The notes under the pieces: generated by a model
Told to the model about the DNA's origin: nothing
Seen by the model: only the letters and a program-made list of their open reading frames with translations
Database searches by the model: none
Position numbers and translations under genes: made by a program
Source: Gambelia wislizenii
Lineage: Eukaryota; Chordata; Lepidosauria; Squamata; Crotaphytidae
NCBI GenBank assembly: GCA_030847615.1
Contig: JAUMIR010000004.1
Location: forward strand, 220,957,001 to 221,021,000
DNA: 64,000 bases
Direction: 5' to 3'
Shown here: piece after piece, positions 62,801 to 64,000 of the stretch
How positions within the stretch are numbered: position 1 is the first letter of the stretch
Layout of the letters: each line of letters begins with the position of its first letter

Positions 62801-64000
62801 TGAAAAAGAAAGCCTTGGTTGGCAAAAAATAGAATCTGAGAAAGTCATCAAAGAGAAAGAGTACGAGATAGAAAGGTTAAGGGTTCTTCTCCAGGACGAG
62901 GGGACACGGAAGAGGGAGTATGAGAATGAGCTGGCTAAGGTAAGAAACCAGTTTAATGAGGAGATGAGTAATATAAAGAACAAGTATGAAACAGAGATTA
63001 ACATAAAGAAGACTACCATCCACCAGATAGCAGCCCAGAAAGAAGACGATGCCAAAAACCTCCGATCTCAGATTGATAGGCTCCAGAGAGAGAACAGAGA
63101 CCTGAAGGATGAGATTGTCCGTCTCAACAATACTATTCTGGAAACTACAGAGCAACGGAGGAGGGCAGAAGAAAATGCTCTTCAGCAGAAGGCATGTGGC
63201 TCAGAGGTGATTCAGCAAAAACAACAGCTGGAGTTGGAACTGAAACAGATTATCCAGCTGCGCAACGAAGACAATGGGAGGTACAAGCAGGCGCTTGAAG
63301 ATGCTGCTTTAACCATCCAGGAAAAAACCAAGGAGCTTGAAAGATTAAAGATTCAGCTGCAGGAAGAGGCTAAAAGTCGATGGGAACTTGAAAATGAATT
63401 GGCTAAGGTAAGGAACAGTTATGATGAGGAAATTATTAGTTTAAAGAACAAGTATGAGACTGAGATTAATATCACAAAGACCACAATAAATCAGGTGACA
63501 GTGCAAAAGGAAGAGGAAGCCAATAATTACAGAACGCAGCTTGACAATGTCATCAGAGAAAACAGGAGCTTGTGTGAGGAAATTAGGAGACTGAAGAACA
63601 CAATAAGCCAAACAACAGAAAACCTTAGACAAGTAGAAGAAAGTGTTCAGCAACAAAAAGCCATTGGCTCAGAAATTTCACAAAAGAAACAGCAGCTTGA
63701 AATTGAGCTGAAACAGACTGTCCAGAGATACTCAGAAGAGACCATACGTTACAAACAGTCACTTGATGACAGTGGAAGAACAATTAAGGAGAAAAACAAA
63801 GAGATTGAAAAGCTGAGAAAATTGTTAGAAGCAGAGACAAACCAGAGGAAATCTCTGGAGGAAGAAAATATCCGATTGCAAAGAGTCCAGTATGATCTGG
63901 AGAAAGTCAACATCAATGCAACAGAGACCATCAGCAGGTTGAAGGTGCAGGAGCAGGAACTGGGGCGGCTAAAAAGCGAATACGAAAGACTTGCACAAGA
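11015..64000 (+). CDS. DSP: Desmoplakin gene, exons 1 to 23 (3' end beyond window)
   Basis: Desmoplakin anchors intermediate filaments to the desmosomal plaque; its head binds plakoglobin and plakophilins and its rod dimerises as a coiled coil. The coding exons are 11015-11226, 29901-30003, 31549-31697, 33494-33662, 37677-37805, 39041-39091, 40139-40300, 40925-41029, 41897-41992, 42872-42997, 43673-43825, 44584-44738, 46919-47045, 49015-49240, 50551-50765, 54062-54228, 55809-55947, 57280-57473, 58340-58502, 59410-59493, 60291-60398, 61146-61244 and 62442-64000. The joined frame has no stop and gives 1,563 complete codons. The protein matches human desmoplakin throughout, for example [40 protein letters not shown] and [16 protein letters not shown]. 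Residues about 1-190 are the head, 190-900 the plakin domain with an SH3 fold near 470-527, and the rod starts near 1070. The gene is intact as far as it is visible. Confidence 0.98.
11316..11742 (+). mobile_element. 5'-truncated CR1 LINE at the start of intron 1
   Basis: It begins CTGGGATCGTGTCCCGAGGA about 90 bases after the exon 1 donor and ends with the CR1 tail GACTGGATGGCCCTTGTGG and TCTATGATTCTG followed by an A run. It encodes broken reverse-transcriptase C-terminal sequence. It existed before the duplication at 24803-25216, which copied part of it. Confidence 0.9.
13143..13290. mobile_element. Penelope-like inverted pair flanked by GTGTGTAATTT
   Basis: The two arms GAGGCCATGTTCTGGAATAG and CAGAACATGGCCTCACAGCC are inverted copies of the unit also seen at 4543-4910. 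An 11-base direct repeat (13132-13142 and 13291-13301) flanks the pair exactly, as a target-site duplication would. Confidence 0.7.
13466..13580. repeat. Decayed hAT-like MITE
   Basis: ATGCAGCCCTCCAGGTGTTGTTGG and a weak complementary right end fit the common MITE type. Confidence 0.45.
14231..14428 (+). repeat. tRNA-headed SINE (AGAGCCAGYRTGGTGTAGTGG type)
   Basis: The head GAGCCAGTGTGGTGTAGTGG, a decayed box B, the body GAGGAAGACAAAGG and the tail CACACAACAACAACAAAC are all present. Confidence 0.85.
14470..14698. repeat. Tigger/pogo-like MITE (CAGTTAGCCCTCTGTATCC type)
   Basis: The left end CAGTTAGCCCTCTGTATCCA is followed by CATCCATGGATTCAATCAAT and an AAAATATTCAGGAAGAAAAA interior; the right end is CAAGGGCCCATTGTACAGTG. 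Confidence 0.7.
15244..15330. repeat. Short inverted-repeat MITE
   Basis: The ends CATGTGGCCCTCCAG and CTGGAGGGCCACATG are perfectly complementary. Confidence 0.75.
15375..15545 (-). repeat. tRNA-headed SINE (Sauria-like), decayed
   Basis: Read on the minus strand, it has a GCATGCAGAAGGTTCCAGC head, a CTGGCATTGCCAGG segment and a later block resembling ACAGTGGTCTGGCTCAGC. Confidence 0.65.
16931..17176 (-). repeat. tRNA-headed SINE (AGAGCCAGYRTGGTGTAGTGG type)
   Basis: On the plus strand the TTGTTGTTGTGTGGCC tail comes first and the head complement ACTACACCACACTGG last. The element is nearly full length. Confidence 0.85.
17201..17303. repeat. MITE with perfect 15-bp terminal inverted repeats
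   Basis: The ends GCTTGAGAAAGTTAC and GTAACTTTCTCAAGC enclose TAACTCCTAGAATCCCC. Related decayed copies lie near 12490, 41183, 50929 and 54880. Confidence 0.8.
18115..18240. repeat. MITE with perfect 24-bp terminal inverted repeats
   Basis: 18115-18138 and 18217-18240 are exact complements, beginning GTGGGGAACCTTTGACC. This is the best preserved member of the hAT-like MITE type in the window. A decayed second copy follows at 18252-18392. Confidence 0.85.
19490..20030 (+). mobile_element. Non-autonomous DNA transposon, decayed copy
   Basis: It shares AAAATCCAACATGG, AATGTGCATCCCCTTGCAG-like and GGGGTATTTTCACCGTTTAG segments with 4093-5757 and 45335-45900. Confidence 0.6.
20031..20695. other. 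Intron 1 segment, no feature recognised
   Basis: Mixed sequence with no gene or nameable repeat. Confidence 0.55.
20696..20857 (+). repeat. tRNA-headed SINE, 3' truncated
   Basis: GAGCCAGCATAGTGTAGTGG, box B GGTTCAAATCC and GAGGAAGGCAATGGCAAACC are present; the tail is missing. Confidence 0.85.
21605..22618 (+). mobile_element. CR1 LINE with reverse-transcriptase remnant
   Basis: This is the longest CR1 in the window. It encodes, across frameshifts, the end of the reverse transcriptase domain ([19 protein letters not shown], then [18 protein letters not shown]) and the conserved [20 protein letters not shown] segment. It ends with the CR1 tail and TCTATGATTCT. It is broken and 5' truncated. 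Confidence 0.93.
23949..24137 (+). repeat. tRNA-headed SINE
   Basis: GAGCCAGCATGGTGTAGTGG, AGACCAGGGTTTGAATC and CACCATAAGTCAGAAACGAC are present, with an internal deletion after box B. Confidence 0.88.
24326..24552 (+). repeat. tRNA-headed SINE
   Basis: It is full length, with box B GGTTCGAATTC, the body CACTGGGTGACCTTGGGCAA and the tail GGCACACAACAACAAAC. Confidence 0.9.
24803..25216 (+). pseudogene. DSP: Duplicated end of DSP exon 1 with donor and CR1, inside intron 1
   Basis: This segment matches 11157-11567 at roughly 93 to 95 percent by eye: the last 70 bases of exon 1, its GTAAGT donor (24873), about 90 bases of intron 1 and the first part of the CR1 that follows. It is in direct orientation, 13.6 kb downstream. 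The copied coding part has only one change (a synonymous tyrosine codon). Several CpG sites of the intronic part are decayed here. Both ends are abrupt, one inside exon 1 and one inside the CR1, so it looks like a DNA-level duplication rather than retroposition. Confidence 0.9.
25230..25500 (-). repeat. Retroposon fragment, class uncertain
   Basis: TTAAAACTTAAACTAAAG-type A-rich sequence followed by GAAGGCATTCCACAGGAACAG resembles, inverted, the segment near 28740 (GGAAGGAAGTTCCAGAGTTGG). It may be a LINE or SINE tail. Confidence 0.45.
25709..26008. mobile_element. 300-bp foldback element
   Basis: The arms of about 145 bases are inverted copies: AGAGGCTTATCGCACTCC on the left, GGTGTGCAATAAGCCTCT on the right, and a perfect inner pair GAGGTAAAACTGCATCTTT / AAAGATGCAGTTTTACCTC. 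It has no coding capacity, so it would be non-autonomous. Confidence 0.85.
26142..26300 (-). repeat. Retroposon 3' part with TTATTTATTTAT end
   Basis: TTTATTTATTTATATTCAATG leads into CCCTACCCGTCCCCCAGC, a decayed version of the type at 36715 and 37230. Confidence 0.5.
26913..27104 (+). repeat. tRNA-headed SINE
   Basis: AGCATGGTGTGGTGGTTTGAG, GACCAGGGTTTGAATCTCC and GAAGGCACACAACAAG are present, with an internal deletion. Confidence 0.85.
29107..29127. repeat. (GGTG)n microsatellite
   Basis: Five GGTG tetranucleotides occur in a row. Confidence 0.9.
29901..30003 (+). CDS. DSP: DSP exon 2
   Basis: 103 bases encode residues 71-105. The split valine codon is completed and [13 protein letters not shown] follows, continuing to [10 protein letters not shown]. 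This head segment is nearly invariant between lizard and human and belongs to the region that binds plakoglobin and plakophilin. The acceptor is CCCTGGCAG and the donor CCT|GTAAGT. Confidence 0.97.
30126..30335 (+). repeat. tRNA-headed SINE (Sauria-like), decayed
   Basis: TGTAGTCGACTGAGAAG, GCATGCATTAGTTCCAGGTT and GGTATCAGGTAACTTCATATG correspond to the head, box B and end of a common lizard SINE. Confidence 0.6.
30346..30478. repeat. Inverted-repeat MITE, hAT-like
   Basis: The left end is GGGTGGGGAACATTTTGTCC; the right end is the weakly complementary AAAGGTTTCCCACTTC. Confidence 0.6.
30868..31175. repeat. Tigger-like MITE (ACAGTCGTCCCTTCACATTC type)
   Basis: The left end is ACAGTCGTCCCTTCACATTC; the right end is ATATGGAGGGAGGACTGTA. 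The GC-rich interior contains a tandem GCCCCRTCATYGCTCCCC unit. Related copies lie at 51268-51705 and 61980-62325. Confidence 0.75.
31549..31697 (+). CDS. DSP: DSP exon 3
   Basis: 149 bases encode residues 106-155, with the conserved [19 protein letters not shown] and [13 protein letters not shown] stretches. The length equals that of the human exon. The last codon is split two plus one (AG|A, arginine). The donor is AAG|GTATTG. Confidence 0.97.
31793..31895. repeat. MITE fragment, hAT-like
   Basis: GGGTGGGGCAAAATCTGGCCC and GTTGTTGGACTATGAATACC match the common type. Confidence 0.55.
31977..32295. repeat. Tigger-like MITE (GGACCTAGAAGATRCCT type), decayed
   Basis: The left end GTACAGCACGACCCCTATAT and repeated TCTAGGYCCTCCA motifs link it to 7333 and 55412. 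Confidence 0.6.
33130..33265 (+). mobile_element. Penelope-like tail, candidate
   Basis: CCCCTGAAGAAGGCC, then GGCTGAAACGTGTTGAG and an AATAAAATAA end follow the CTGAWGA...GAAAC pattern found at the ends of Penelope-like elements. Only this tail is present. Confidence 0.45.
33494..33662 (+). CDS. DSP: DSP exon 4
   Basis: 169 bases encode residues 155-211. They include [20 protein letters not shown], then RRASSKGGY and the start of the plakin domain ([18 protein letters not shown]). The exon is six bases shorter than the human one: two glycines of the GGGG run after the RRASSK phosphorylation cluster are missing, and the frame is kept. The donor is AAG|GTAAAC. Confidence 0.97.
34070..34445. 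repeat. Tigger-like MITE, decayed
   Basis: Several GCCTAGAGAGG and GGTCCTCCAG motifs in both orientations link it to 7333 and 55412. An internal inverted repeat (CTCTATGGTG / TACCATAGAG) is visible. Confidence 0.55.
36312..36652 (-). mobile_element. Tigger/pogo-like MITE resembling a mammalian family
   Basis: The minus strand starts CAGGTTGAGTCTCCCTTATC and runs through TGCTTGGGACCAGAGG, ACATAATGAGATATTTTGGA, TCATTTATGTTTTATATACC and GAACCATCAGAAAGCACAGG. The ends are complementary. The same order of motifs occurs in a well known mammalian MITE with the terminus CAGGTTGAGTATCCCTTATC. Confidence 0.75.
36715..37015 (-). repeat. Retroposon with (ATT)n tail
   Basis: The run AATAATAATAATAAAATTTTA leads into TTTATATCCCGCCCCTCTGC, CAATCGGGGCGGCTTACA and later GGAAAGGCCTGCCGGAAAAG. 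A second copy lies at 37230-37530 and a plus-strand 3' end at 42590-42696. Confidence 0.75.
37230..37530 (-). repeat. Retroposon with (ATT)n tail
   Basis: TTATTTATACCCCGCCCCTC, CAATCGGGGTGGCTTCCAAC and GGAAAGGCCTGGCGAAAGAG are colinear with the copy at 36715. Confidence 0.75.
37677..37805 (+). CDS. DSP: DSP exon 5
   Basis: 129 bases encode residues 212-254 ([20 protein letters not shown], then [18 protein letters not shown]), part of the first spectrin repeat of the plakin domain. The length is identical to human. The donor CTG|GTAAAA lacks G at +5. Confidence 0.96.
37806..39040 (+). other. DSP: DSP intron 5
   Basis: There is no repeat I can name with confidence. The sequence is AT-rich near 38040-38240 and mixed thereafter. 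It ends in a pyrimidine tract and CCCCAG. Confidence 0.7.
39041..39091 (+). CDS. DSP: DSP exon 6 (51 bp)
   Basis: This short symmetrical exon encodes residues 255-271 ([17 protein letters not shown]), against REKSAIYQLEEEYENLL in human. It lies in a helix of the plakin-domain spectrin repeats. The length is a multiple of three, so skipping would keep the frame. The donor is CTG|GTAAGC. Confidence 0.96.
39092..40138 (+). other. DSP: DSP intron 6
   Basis: It holds a poly-T run near 39742 and otherwise unique-looking sequence. No gene or nameable repeat is seen. Confidence 0.7.
40139..40300 (+). CDS. DSP: DSP exon 7
   Basis: 162 bases encode residues 272-325 ([20 protein letters not shown], then [20 protein letters not shown] and ending RKQEAFS). 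It is one of the best conserved parts of the plakin domain. The first two residues differ from the human KA. The donor is TCT|GTGAGT. Confidence 0.97.
40301..40924 (+). other. DSP: DSP intron 7
   Basis: It contains a (TTA)n run (40635-40660), a short GTT-rich run after 40675 and a GATG tetranucleotide run (about 40864-40882). Nothing else is recognisable. Confidence 0.75.
40635..40660. repeat. (TTA)n microsatellite
   Basis: An uninterrupted trinucleotide run. Confidence 0.9.
40925..41029 (+). CDS. DSP: DSP exon 8
   Basis: 105 bases encode residues 326-360 ([20 protein letters not shown], then [15 protein letters not shown]), a spectrin-repeat helix of the plakin domain. The donor is GAA|GTAAGT and the acceptor TTTTGCAG. 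Confidence 0.97.
41030..41896 (+). other. DSP: DSP intron 8
   Basis: It contains half of an inverted-repeat MITE (41183-41275) and a CR1 3' tail (41490-41634). The rest looks unique. Confidence 0.8.
41490..41634 (+). repeat. CR1 LINE 3' tail
   Basis: TTTTTAAACAGAGGCTGGATG, GGGGTTGGACTGGATGGCCC and TCTATGATTCTAGG are present. Confidence 0.9.
41897..41992 (+). CDS. DSP: DSP exon 9
   Basis: 96 bases encode residues 361-392 ([20 protein letters not shown], then [12 protein letters not shown]), essentially identical to human. The donor CAG|GTGTGT is acceptable but not consensus. Confidence 0.97.
42071..42277 (+). repeat. tRNA-headed SINE
   Basis: GAGAGCCAGCATGGGTGGTGG, ATTGGAATCCCATTGGGTGA and the AAAACAACAACAATAA tail are present. 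Confidence 0.85.
42590..42696 (+). repeat. Retroposon 3' end with (ATT)n tail
   Basis: GAAGCCGCCCCGATTG, GCAGAGGGGCGGGGTATAAA and a TTATTATTATT tail are present. Confidence 0.75.
42872..42997 (+). CDS. DSP: DSP exon 10
   Basis: 126 bases encode residues 393-434 ([20 protein letters not shown], then [22 protein letters not shown]). It is a plakin-domain helix. The donor GAG|GTACTG lacks G at +5. Confidence 0.97.
42998..43672 (+). other. DSP: DSP intron 10
   Basis: No repeat or gene is recognised. The sequence is AT-rich and appears unique. Confidence 0.65.
43673..43825 (+). CDS. DSP: DSP exon 11 (start of SH3 fold)
   Basis: 153 bases encode residues 435-485. The helix [20 protein letters not shown] leads into [19 protein letters not shown] and [13 protein letters not shown]. 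The last segment starts the SH3 fold that sits inside a spectrin repeat of the plakin domain (human about 458-515, here about 470-527). The lysine at the first residue in human is asparagine here. Confidence 0.97.
43826..44583 (+). other. DSP: DSP intron 11
   Basis: No recognisable repeat or gene is seen. The acceptor TTTTCAATAG has a short pyrimidine tract. Confidence 0.65.
44584..44738 (+). CDS. DSP: DSP exon 12 (rest of SH3 fold)
   Basis: 155 bases encode residues 486-537: [20 protein letters not shown] and [20 protein letters not shown], then [12 protein letters not shown] with the last codon split. It completes the SH3 fold. The donor is AA|GTGAGT. Confidence 0.97.
44846..44887. repeat. 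(TC)n(TA)n microsatellite
   Basis: About 13 TC units are followed by TA units. Confidence 0.9.
45335..45900. mobile_element. Non-autonomous DNA transposon, most complete copy
   Basis: The ends GGCCTTATCTATACAAGG and CACTGTATAGACAAGCCC are imperfect inverted repeats. The interior has no intact coding frame. It is the best reference in this window for the family at 4093 and 19490. Confidence 0.7.
46421..46642. repeat. Palindromic MITE (GGGTGCATCTRCACTGT type)
   Basis: GGGTGCATCTGCACTGTAGA on the left pairs with CAGTGTAGATGCACTC on the right. The inner blocks also pair (ATAGAATCCTGGGATTTGTA with TACAAATCCCAAGATTC, less the edges). The type is common in lizards. Confidence 0.85.
46919..47045 (+). 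CDS. DSP: DSP exon 13
   Basis: 127 bases encode residues 537-579 ([20 protein letters not shown], then [20 protein letters not shown]), almost identical to human. It resumes the spectrin repeat after the SH3 insertion. The donor is AAG|GTAGGT. Confidence 0.97.
47574..47914. mobile_element. 341-bp near-perfect palindromic element
   Basis: The arms of about 165 bases run GGACATTTTCAGACA to GCCACGCAGCAGGGACTCCA to CACTTCCGTGTAGGATTGGA, and back in reverse complement to TGTCTGAAAATGTCC. The small centre reads ATTCATGGACAACTTCCGTG. It is CpG-richer than its surroundings and has no credible coding. Confidence 0.9.
48793..48910. repeat. MITE, hAT-like
   Basis: GAGTGGGGAGCATGTGTTCC and ACTCCAACAATATCTGGTGG fit the common type. 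Confidence 0.6.
49015..49240 (+). CDS. DSP: DSP exon 14
   Basis: 226 bases encode residues 580-655: [20 protein letters not shown] and [20 protein letters not shown], then the linker after VIQLPG. The linker is glutamine- and proline-rich ([14 protein letters not shown]), eight residues longer than in human and poorly conserved. The codons are CAG/CAA with some CC-rich triplets, so slippage is a plausible origin. The donor is AAA|GTGAGT. Confidence 0.95.
49241..50550 (+). other. DSP: DSP intron 14
   Basis: It contains one tRNA-headed SINE (49841-50083) and a partial inverted-repeat MITE near 49480-49560. The stretch 50090-50520 is unique-looking. Confidence 0.8.
49841..50083 (+). repeat. tRNA-headed SINE
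   Basis: AGTGGTTTGAGTGTTGGATA, GAGGAAGGCAATAGCAAACC and ACACCAACAACAAAC are present. Confidence 0.85.
50551..50765 (+). CDS. DSP: DSP exon 15
   Basis: 215 bases encode residues 655-726. A variable linker ([20 protein letters not shown]) is followed by the conserved helix [20 protein letters not shown] and then [17 protein letters not shown]. The acceptor has a long pyrimidine tract and the donor is GAG|GTATGC. Confidence 0.95.
50929..51036. repeat. Inverted-repeat MITE (GCTTGAGAAAGTTAC type), decayed
   Basis: CTTAAGCAAGTTTCTTGTTTTGG and CCAAAACAAGTAACTTTTCTAAGC-like ends are complementary. Confidence 0.7.
51268..51705. repeat. Tigger-like MITE with GC-rich tandem interior
   Basis: ACAGTTGCTCCTCCACATTC on the left and GTGAAGGGATGACTGTAATT on the right enclose about three GGGAAGGGGGGGTGGGAAGC units. 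Confidence 0.75.
53374..53512. repeat. MITE, hAT-like, decayed
   Basis: CACAGGTGGTGAACTTGTGC and GTTGGACTACAGATTTCAGC fit the common type. Confidence 0.55.
54062..54228 (+). CDS. DSP: DSP exon 16
   Basis: 167 bases encode residues 727-782: [20 protein letters not shown], then [20 protein letters not shown] and [14 protein letters not shown]. The first residue is glycine where human has serine. The donor is CAG|GTAAGG with a split codon. Confidence 0.95.
55122..55372 (-). repeat. 5S rRNA-headed SINE
   Basis: The plus strand contains CCAAGTACTAACCAGGGTTG, ACCCTGCTTAGCTTCCAAGA and GGTATTCTTTGGCGGTCC, which are the reverse complement of vertebrate 5S rRNA. The 3' part (GTGCCTTCAAGTTACC, CTTATGGTGATTCC) resembles the tail of the tRNA-headed SINEs. 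It fits the 5S-Sauria type described from Anolis. Confidence 0.85.
55412..55680. repeat. Tigger/pogo-like MITE (GGACCTAGAAGATRCCT type)
   Basis: CAGACCCCCGTATCTGCAGG on the left, GGAGGACCTAGAAGATGCC inside and AGTGTCTGACTGTA on the right are colinear with 7333-7597. Confidence 0.75.
55809..55947 (+). CDS. DSP: DSP exon 17
   Basis: 139 bases encode residues 782-828 ([20 protein letters not shown], then [20 protein letters not shown] and YRASLK), late in the plakin domain. The donor is AAG|GTAAGT. Confidence 0.96.
56107..56245. repeat. MITE, hAT-like
   Basis: AGGAGTGGGGAATGTGTGGC on the left and GGGCCATGTGTTCCCCCTCC on the right are complementary-like. Confidence 0.7.
56262..56521 (+). repeat. 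CR1 LINE 3' tail, decayed
   Basis: GATCTTTAAACAGAGCTTGGA, GTGGTTGGACTAGCAGGCCC and TATTCTATGGTTCTA are present. Confidence 0.8.
57001..57238. repeat. Tigger-like MITE (CAGTTATCCCTTTATATTTG type)
   Basis: CAGTTATCCCTTTATATTTGC on the left and ACAGAGGGACAACTGTAA on the right are complementary. The interior has AGGTTCCAGGACCCCCCATGG-like sequence, as in mammalian Tigger MITEs. Confidence 0.75.
57280..57473 (+). CDS. DSP: DSP exon 18
   Basis: 194 bases encode residues 829-893: [20 protein letters not shown] and [20 protein letters not shown], then [10 protein letters not shown] with a split arginine codon. It ends the plakin domain. The donor CAG|GTTTGT is weak at +3 and +4. Confidence 0.95.
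57594..57710. repeat. MITE, hAT-like
   Basis: GACCCTTCAGATGTTGGACTG pairs with AATCAAACATCATCTGAAGG. Confidence 0.65.
58132..58290 (+). repeat. tRNA-headed SINE (Sauria-like), decayed
   Basis: GAGGCTATAGCTCAGTGCTAG is a clear box A region; TTTTGCATGTAAATCCTGG and ATTCCTGGCATC follow. Confidence 0.7.
58340..58502 (+). CDS. DSP: DSP exon 19
   Basis: 163 bases encode residues 893-947 ([20 protein letters not shown], then [20 protein letters not shown] and [11 protein letters not shown]). The donor AAG|GTATTA lacks G at +5. Confidence 0.96.
58551..58622. repeat. 24-bp inverted repeat
   Basis: 58551-58574 and 58599-58622 are complementary with one mismatch, around GGTGGCATCCTGTT. Confidence 0.85.
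58702..58976. mobile_element. Foldback element of about 275 bp
   Basis: The ends CACCTAAAAGCCAGTCA and TGACTGGCTTTTAAGGTG are inverted repeats. The inner arms pair over more than 100 bases with mismatches (GAGTTCTGTGGTG / CACCACAGAACTTC, CCTGTGAGGTCCTGTCACAG at the centre). Confidence 0.75.
59410..59493 (+). CDS. DSP: DSP exon 20
   Basis: 84 bases encode residues 948-975 ([20 protein letters not shown], then EVCSAAIK), matching the human NLHSEISGKRDKSEEVQKIA. The exon is symmetrical. The donor is AAG|GTACAC, without G at +5. Confidence 0.95.
59494..60290 (+). other. DSP: DSP intron 20
   Basis: No nameable repeat or gene is seen. It ends in CATTTTGCAG. Confidence 0.65.
60291..60398 (+). CDS. 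DSP: DSP exon 21
   Basis: 108 bases encode residues 976-1011 ([20 protein letters not shown], then [16 protein letters not shown]), very close to human. The donor is GAG|GTACAT, without G at +5. Confidence 0.97.
60399..61145 (+). other. DSP: DSP intron 21
   Basis: It contains a tRNA-headed SINE (60607-60832) and a local near-identical direct repeat (a 37-base unit at about 60872-60908, again at about 60912-60948, sharing GAACAGCCATG and GCATGCTCTTG). Confidence 0.75.
60607..60832 (+). repeat. tRNA-headed SINE
   Basis: AGAGCCAGTGTGGTGCAGTG, AGACCAGGGCTCAAATC and GGCCATAAGTTGGAAATGAC are present. Confidence 0.85.
61146..61244 (+). CDS. DSP: DSP exon 22
   Basis: 99 bases encode residues 1012-1044 ([20 protein letters not shown], then [13 protein letters not shown]), almost identical to human. 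It leads into the rod. The donor AAG|GTAACT lacks G at +5. Confidence 0.97.
61245..62441 (+). other. DSP: DSP intron 22
   Basis: It contains a GC-rich Tigger-like element (61980-62325) with an internal (GT)n run. The stretch 61245-61975 shows no nameable feature. Confidence 0.8.
61980..62325. repeat. Tigger-like MITE with GC-rich interior
   Basis: ACAGTCCTCCCTCCATATTTG on the left and GTGAAGGGACGACTGTATT on the right enclose repeated TTGCCACTTTYRGGAGGGCGG-like units and a (GT)n run at 62111-62132. Confidence 0.75.
62442..64000 (+). CDS. DSP: DSP exon 23, partial (coiled-coil rod)
   Basis: The open frame runs from the acceptor CTTTGCAG to the window edge without a stop: 519 codons, residues 1045-1563. 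It starts [20 protein letters not shown] and is a continuous charged heptad-type coiled coil ([20 protein letters not shown], for instance). In human this large exon is used whole for DSPI and cut at an internal donor for DSPII. That donor is present here (AAG|GTAAGA at 62939/62940). A 156-residue unit is repeated in tandem from 62940 and 63408. The exon continues past the window. Confidence 0.98.
   Translation, partial: MKSTKIELLEEELRLARDANSDNSNKHKFLEQNLQKYQVEISQLKAKLMSLEEMKRQTEMDGNSAKQNLDKCYAQIKDLNDRITRLTYEIEDEKRKRKLLEDRYEQQKTDFDQLQKTRQSEKESLGWQKIESEKVIKEKEYEIERLRVLLQDEGTRKREYENELAKVRNQFNEEMSNIKNKYETEINIKKTTIHQIAAQKEDDAKNLRSQIDRLQRENRDLKDEIVRLNNTILETTEQRRRAEENALQQKACGSEVIQQKQQLELELKQIIQLRNEDNGRYKQALEDAALTIQEKTKELERLKIQLQEEAKSRWELENELAKVRNSYDEEIISLKNKYETEINITKTTINQVTVQKEEEANNYRTQLDNVIRENRSLCEEIRRLKNTISQTTENLRQVEESVQQQKAIGSEISQKKQQLEIELKQTVQRYSEETIRYKQSLDDSGRTIKEKNKEIEKLRKLLEAETNQRKSLEEENIRLQRVQYDLEKVNINATETISRLKVQEQELGRLKSEYERLAQ
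62934..62945 (+). promoter_or_regulatory. DSP: Internal alternative 5' splice site (DSPII-type)
   Basis: The sequence GCTAAG|GTAAGA is a consensus donor within coding sequence, cutting after codon 166 of exon 23 (residue 1210). With the 16-residue offset between this protein and human, that equals human residue 1194, the last residue before the segment missing from DSPII. The functional call rests on this positional match to established knowledge; use in this species is inferred. Confidence 0.8.
62940..63875 (+). repeat. DSP: Tandem 468-base (156-residue) coding repeat in the rod
   Basis: The unit starting [20 protein letters not shown] at 62940 recurs in register as [20 protein letters not shown] at 63408. 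Matching blocks follow throughout, such as [20 protein letters not shown] against [20 protein letters not shown]. The same repeat exists in the human rod. Confidence 0.9.

Noticed and set aside
1..64000. CRISPR array, operon or other prokaryotic system
   Set aside because: The window is plainly vertebrate, with spliced exons and vertebrate retroposons; no regularly spaced repeat array is present.

Overview
The window is vertebrate nuclear DNA and carries the 5' two thirds of one gene on the plus strand: DSP, encoding desmoplakin, the desmosomal plakin that links cadherin-catenin plaques to intermediate filaments. All exons from exon 1 (start codon 11015) to the first 1,559 bases of exon 23 are present. 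Every junction obeys GT-AG, the reading frame is continuous across all 22 introns, and most exon lengths equal those I recall for the human gene. The spliced frame gives 1,563 complete residues before the window ends inside exon 23. The rest of exon 23 and exon 24 (plakin repeats, C-terminus) lie outside.

The repeats point to a squamate reptile, most likely an iguanian-type lizard. They include CR1 LINEs ending in ATTCTATGATTCT, several tRNA-headed SINE families, one 5S rRNA-headed SINE, Penelope-like inverted fragments, many short inverted-repeat DNA transposons of hAT and Tigger/pogo type, and retroposons with (ATT)n tails. No other host gene is visible.

Layout: 1-10.0 kb is intergenic repeat-rich sequence opening with a GC-rich tandem repeat; 10.04-11.3 kb is a CpG island with the TATA-less DSP promoter, leader and exon 1; 11.2-29.9 kb is an 18.7 kb intron 1; 29.9-61.2 kb holds exons 2-22, which encode the N-terminal head, the plakin domain (spectrin repeats with an inserted SH3 fold) and the start of the coiled coil; 62.4-64.0 kb is exon 23, entirely coiled-coil rod.

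The most notable observations are: (i) a 414-bp duplicate of the end of exon 1, its splice donor and a flanking CR1 inside intron 1, which would act as a poison exon if spliced; (ii) a consensus internal donor in exon 23 exactly where the mammalian DSPII short-rod isoform splices, with a second copy 468 bases on inside a tandem 156-residue repeat; (iii) Penelope-like inverted pairs carrying degenerate hammerhead-ribozyme-like cores and flanked by short direct repeats; (iv) several long near-perfect palindromic elements; (v) a Tigger-like element closely resembling one known from mammals. I see no evidence for a new multi-gene system here.
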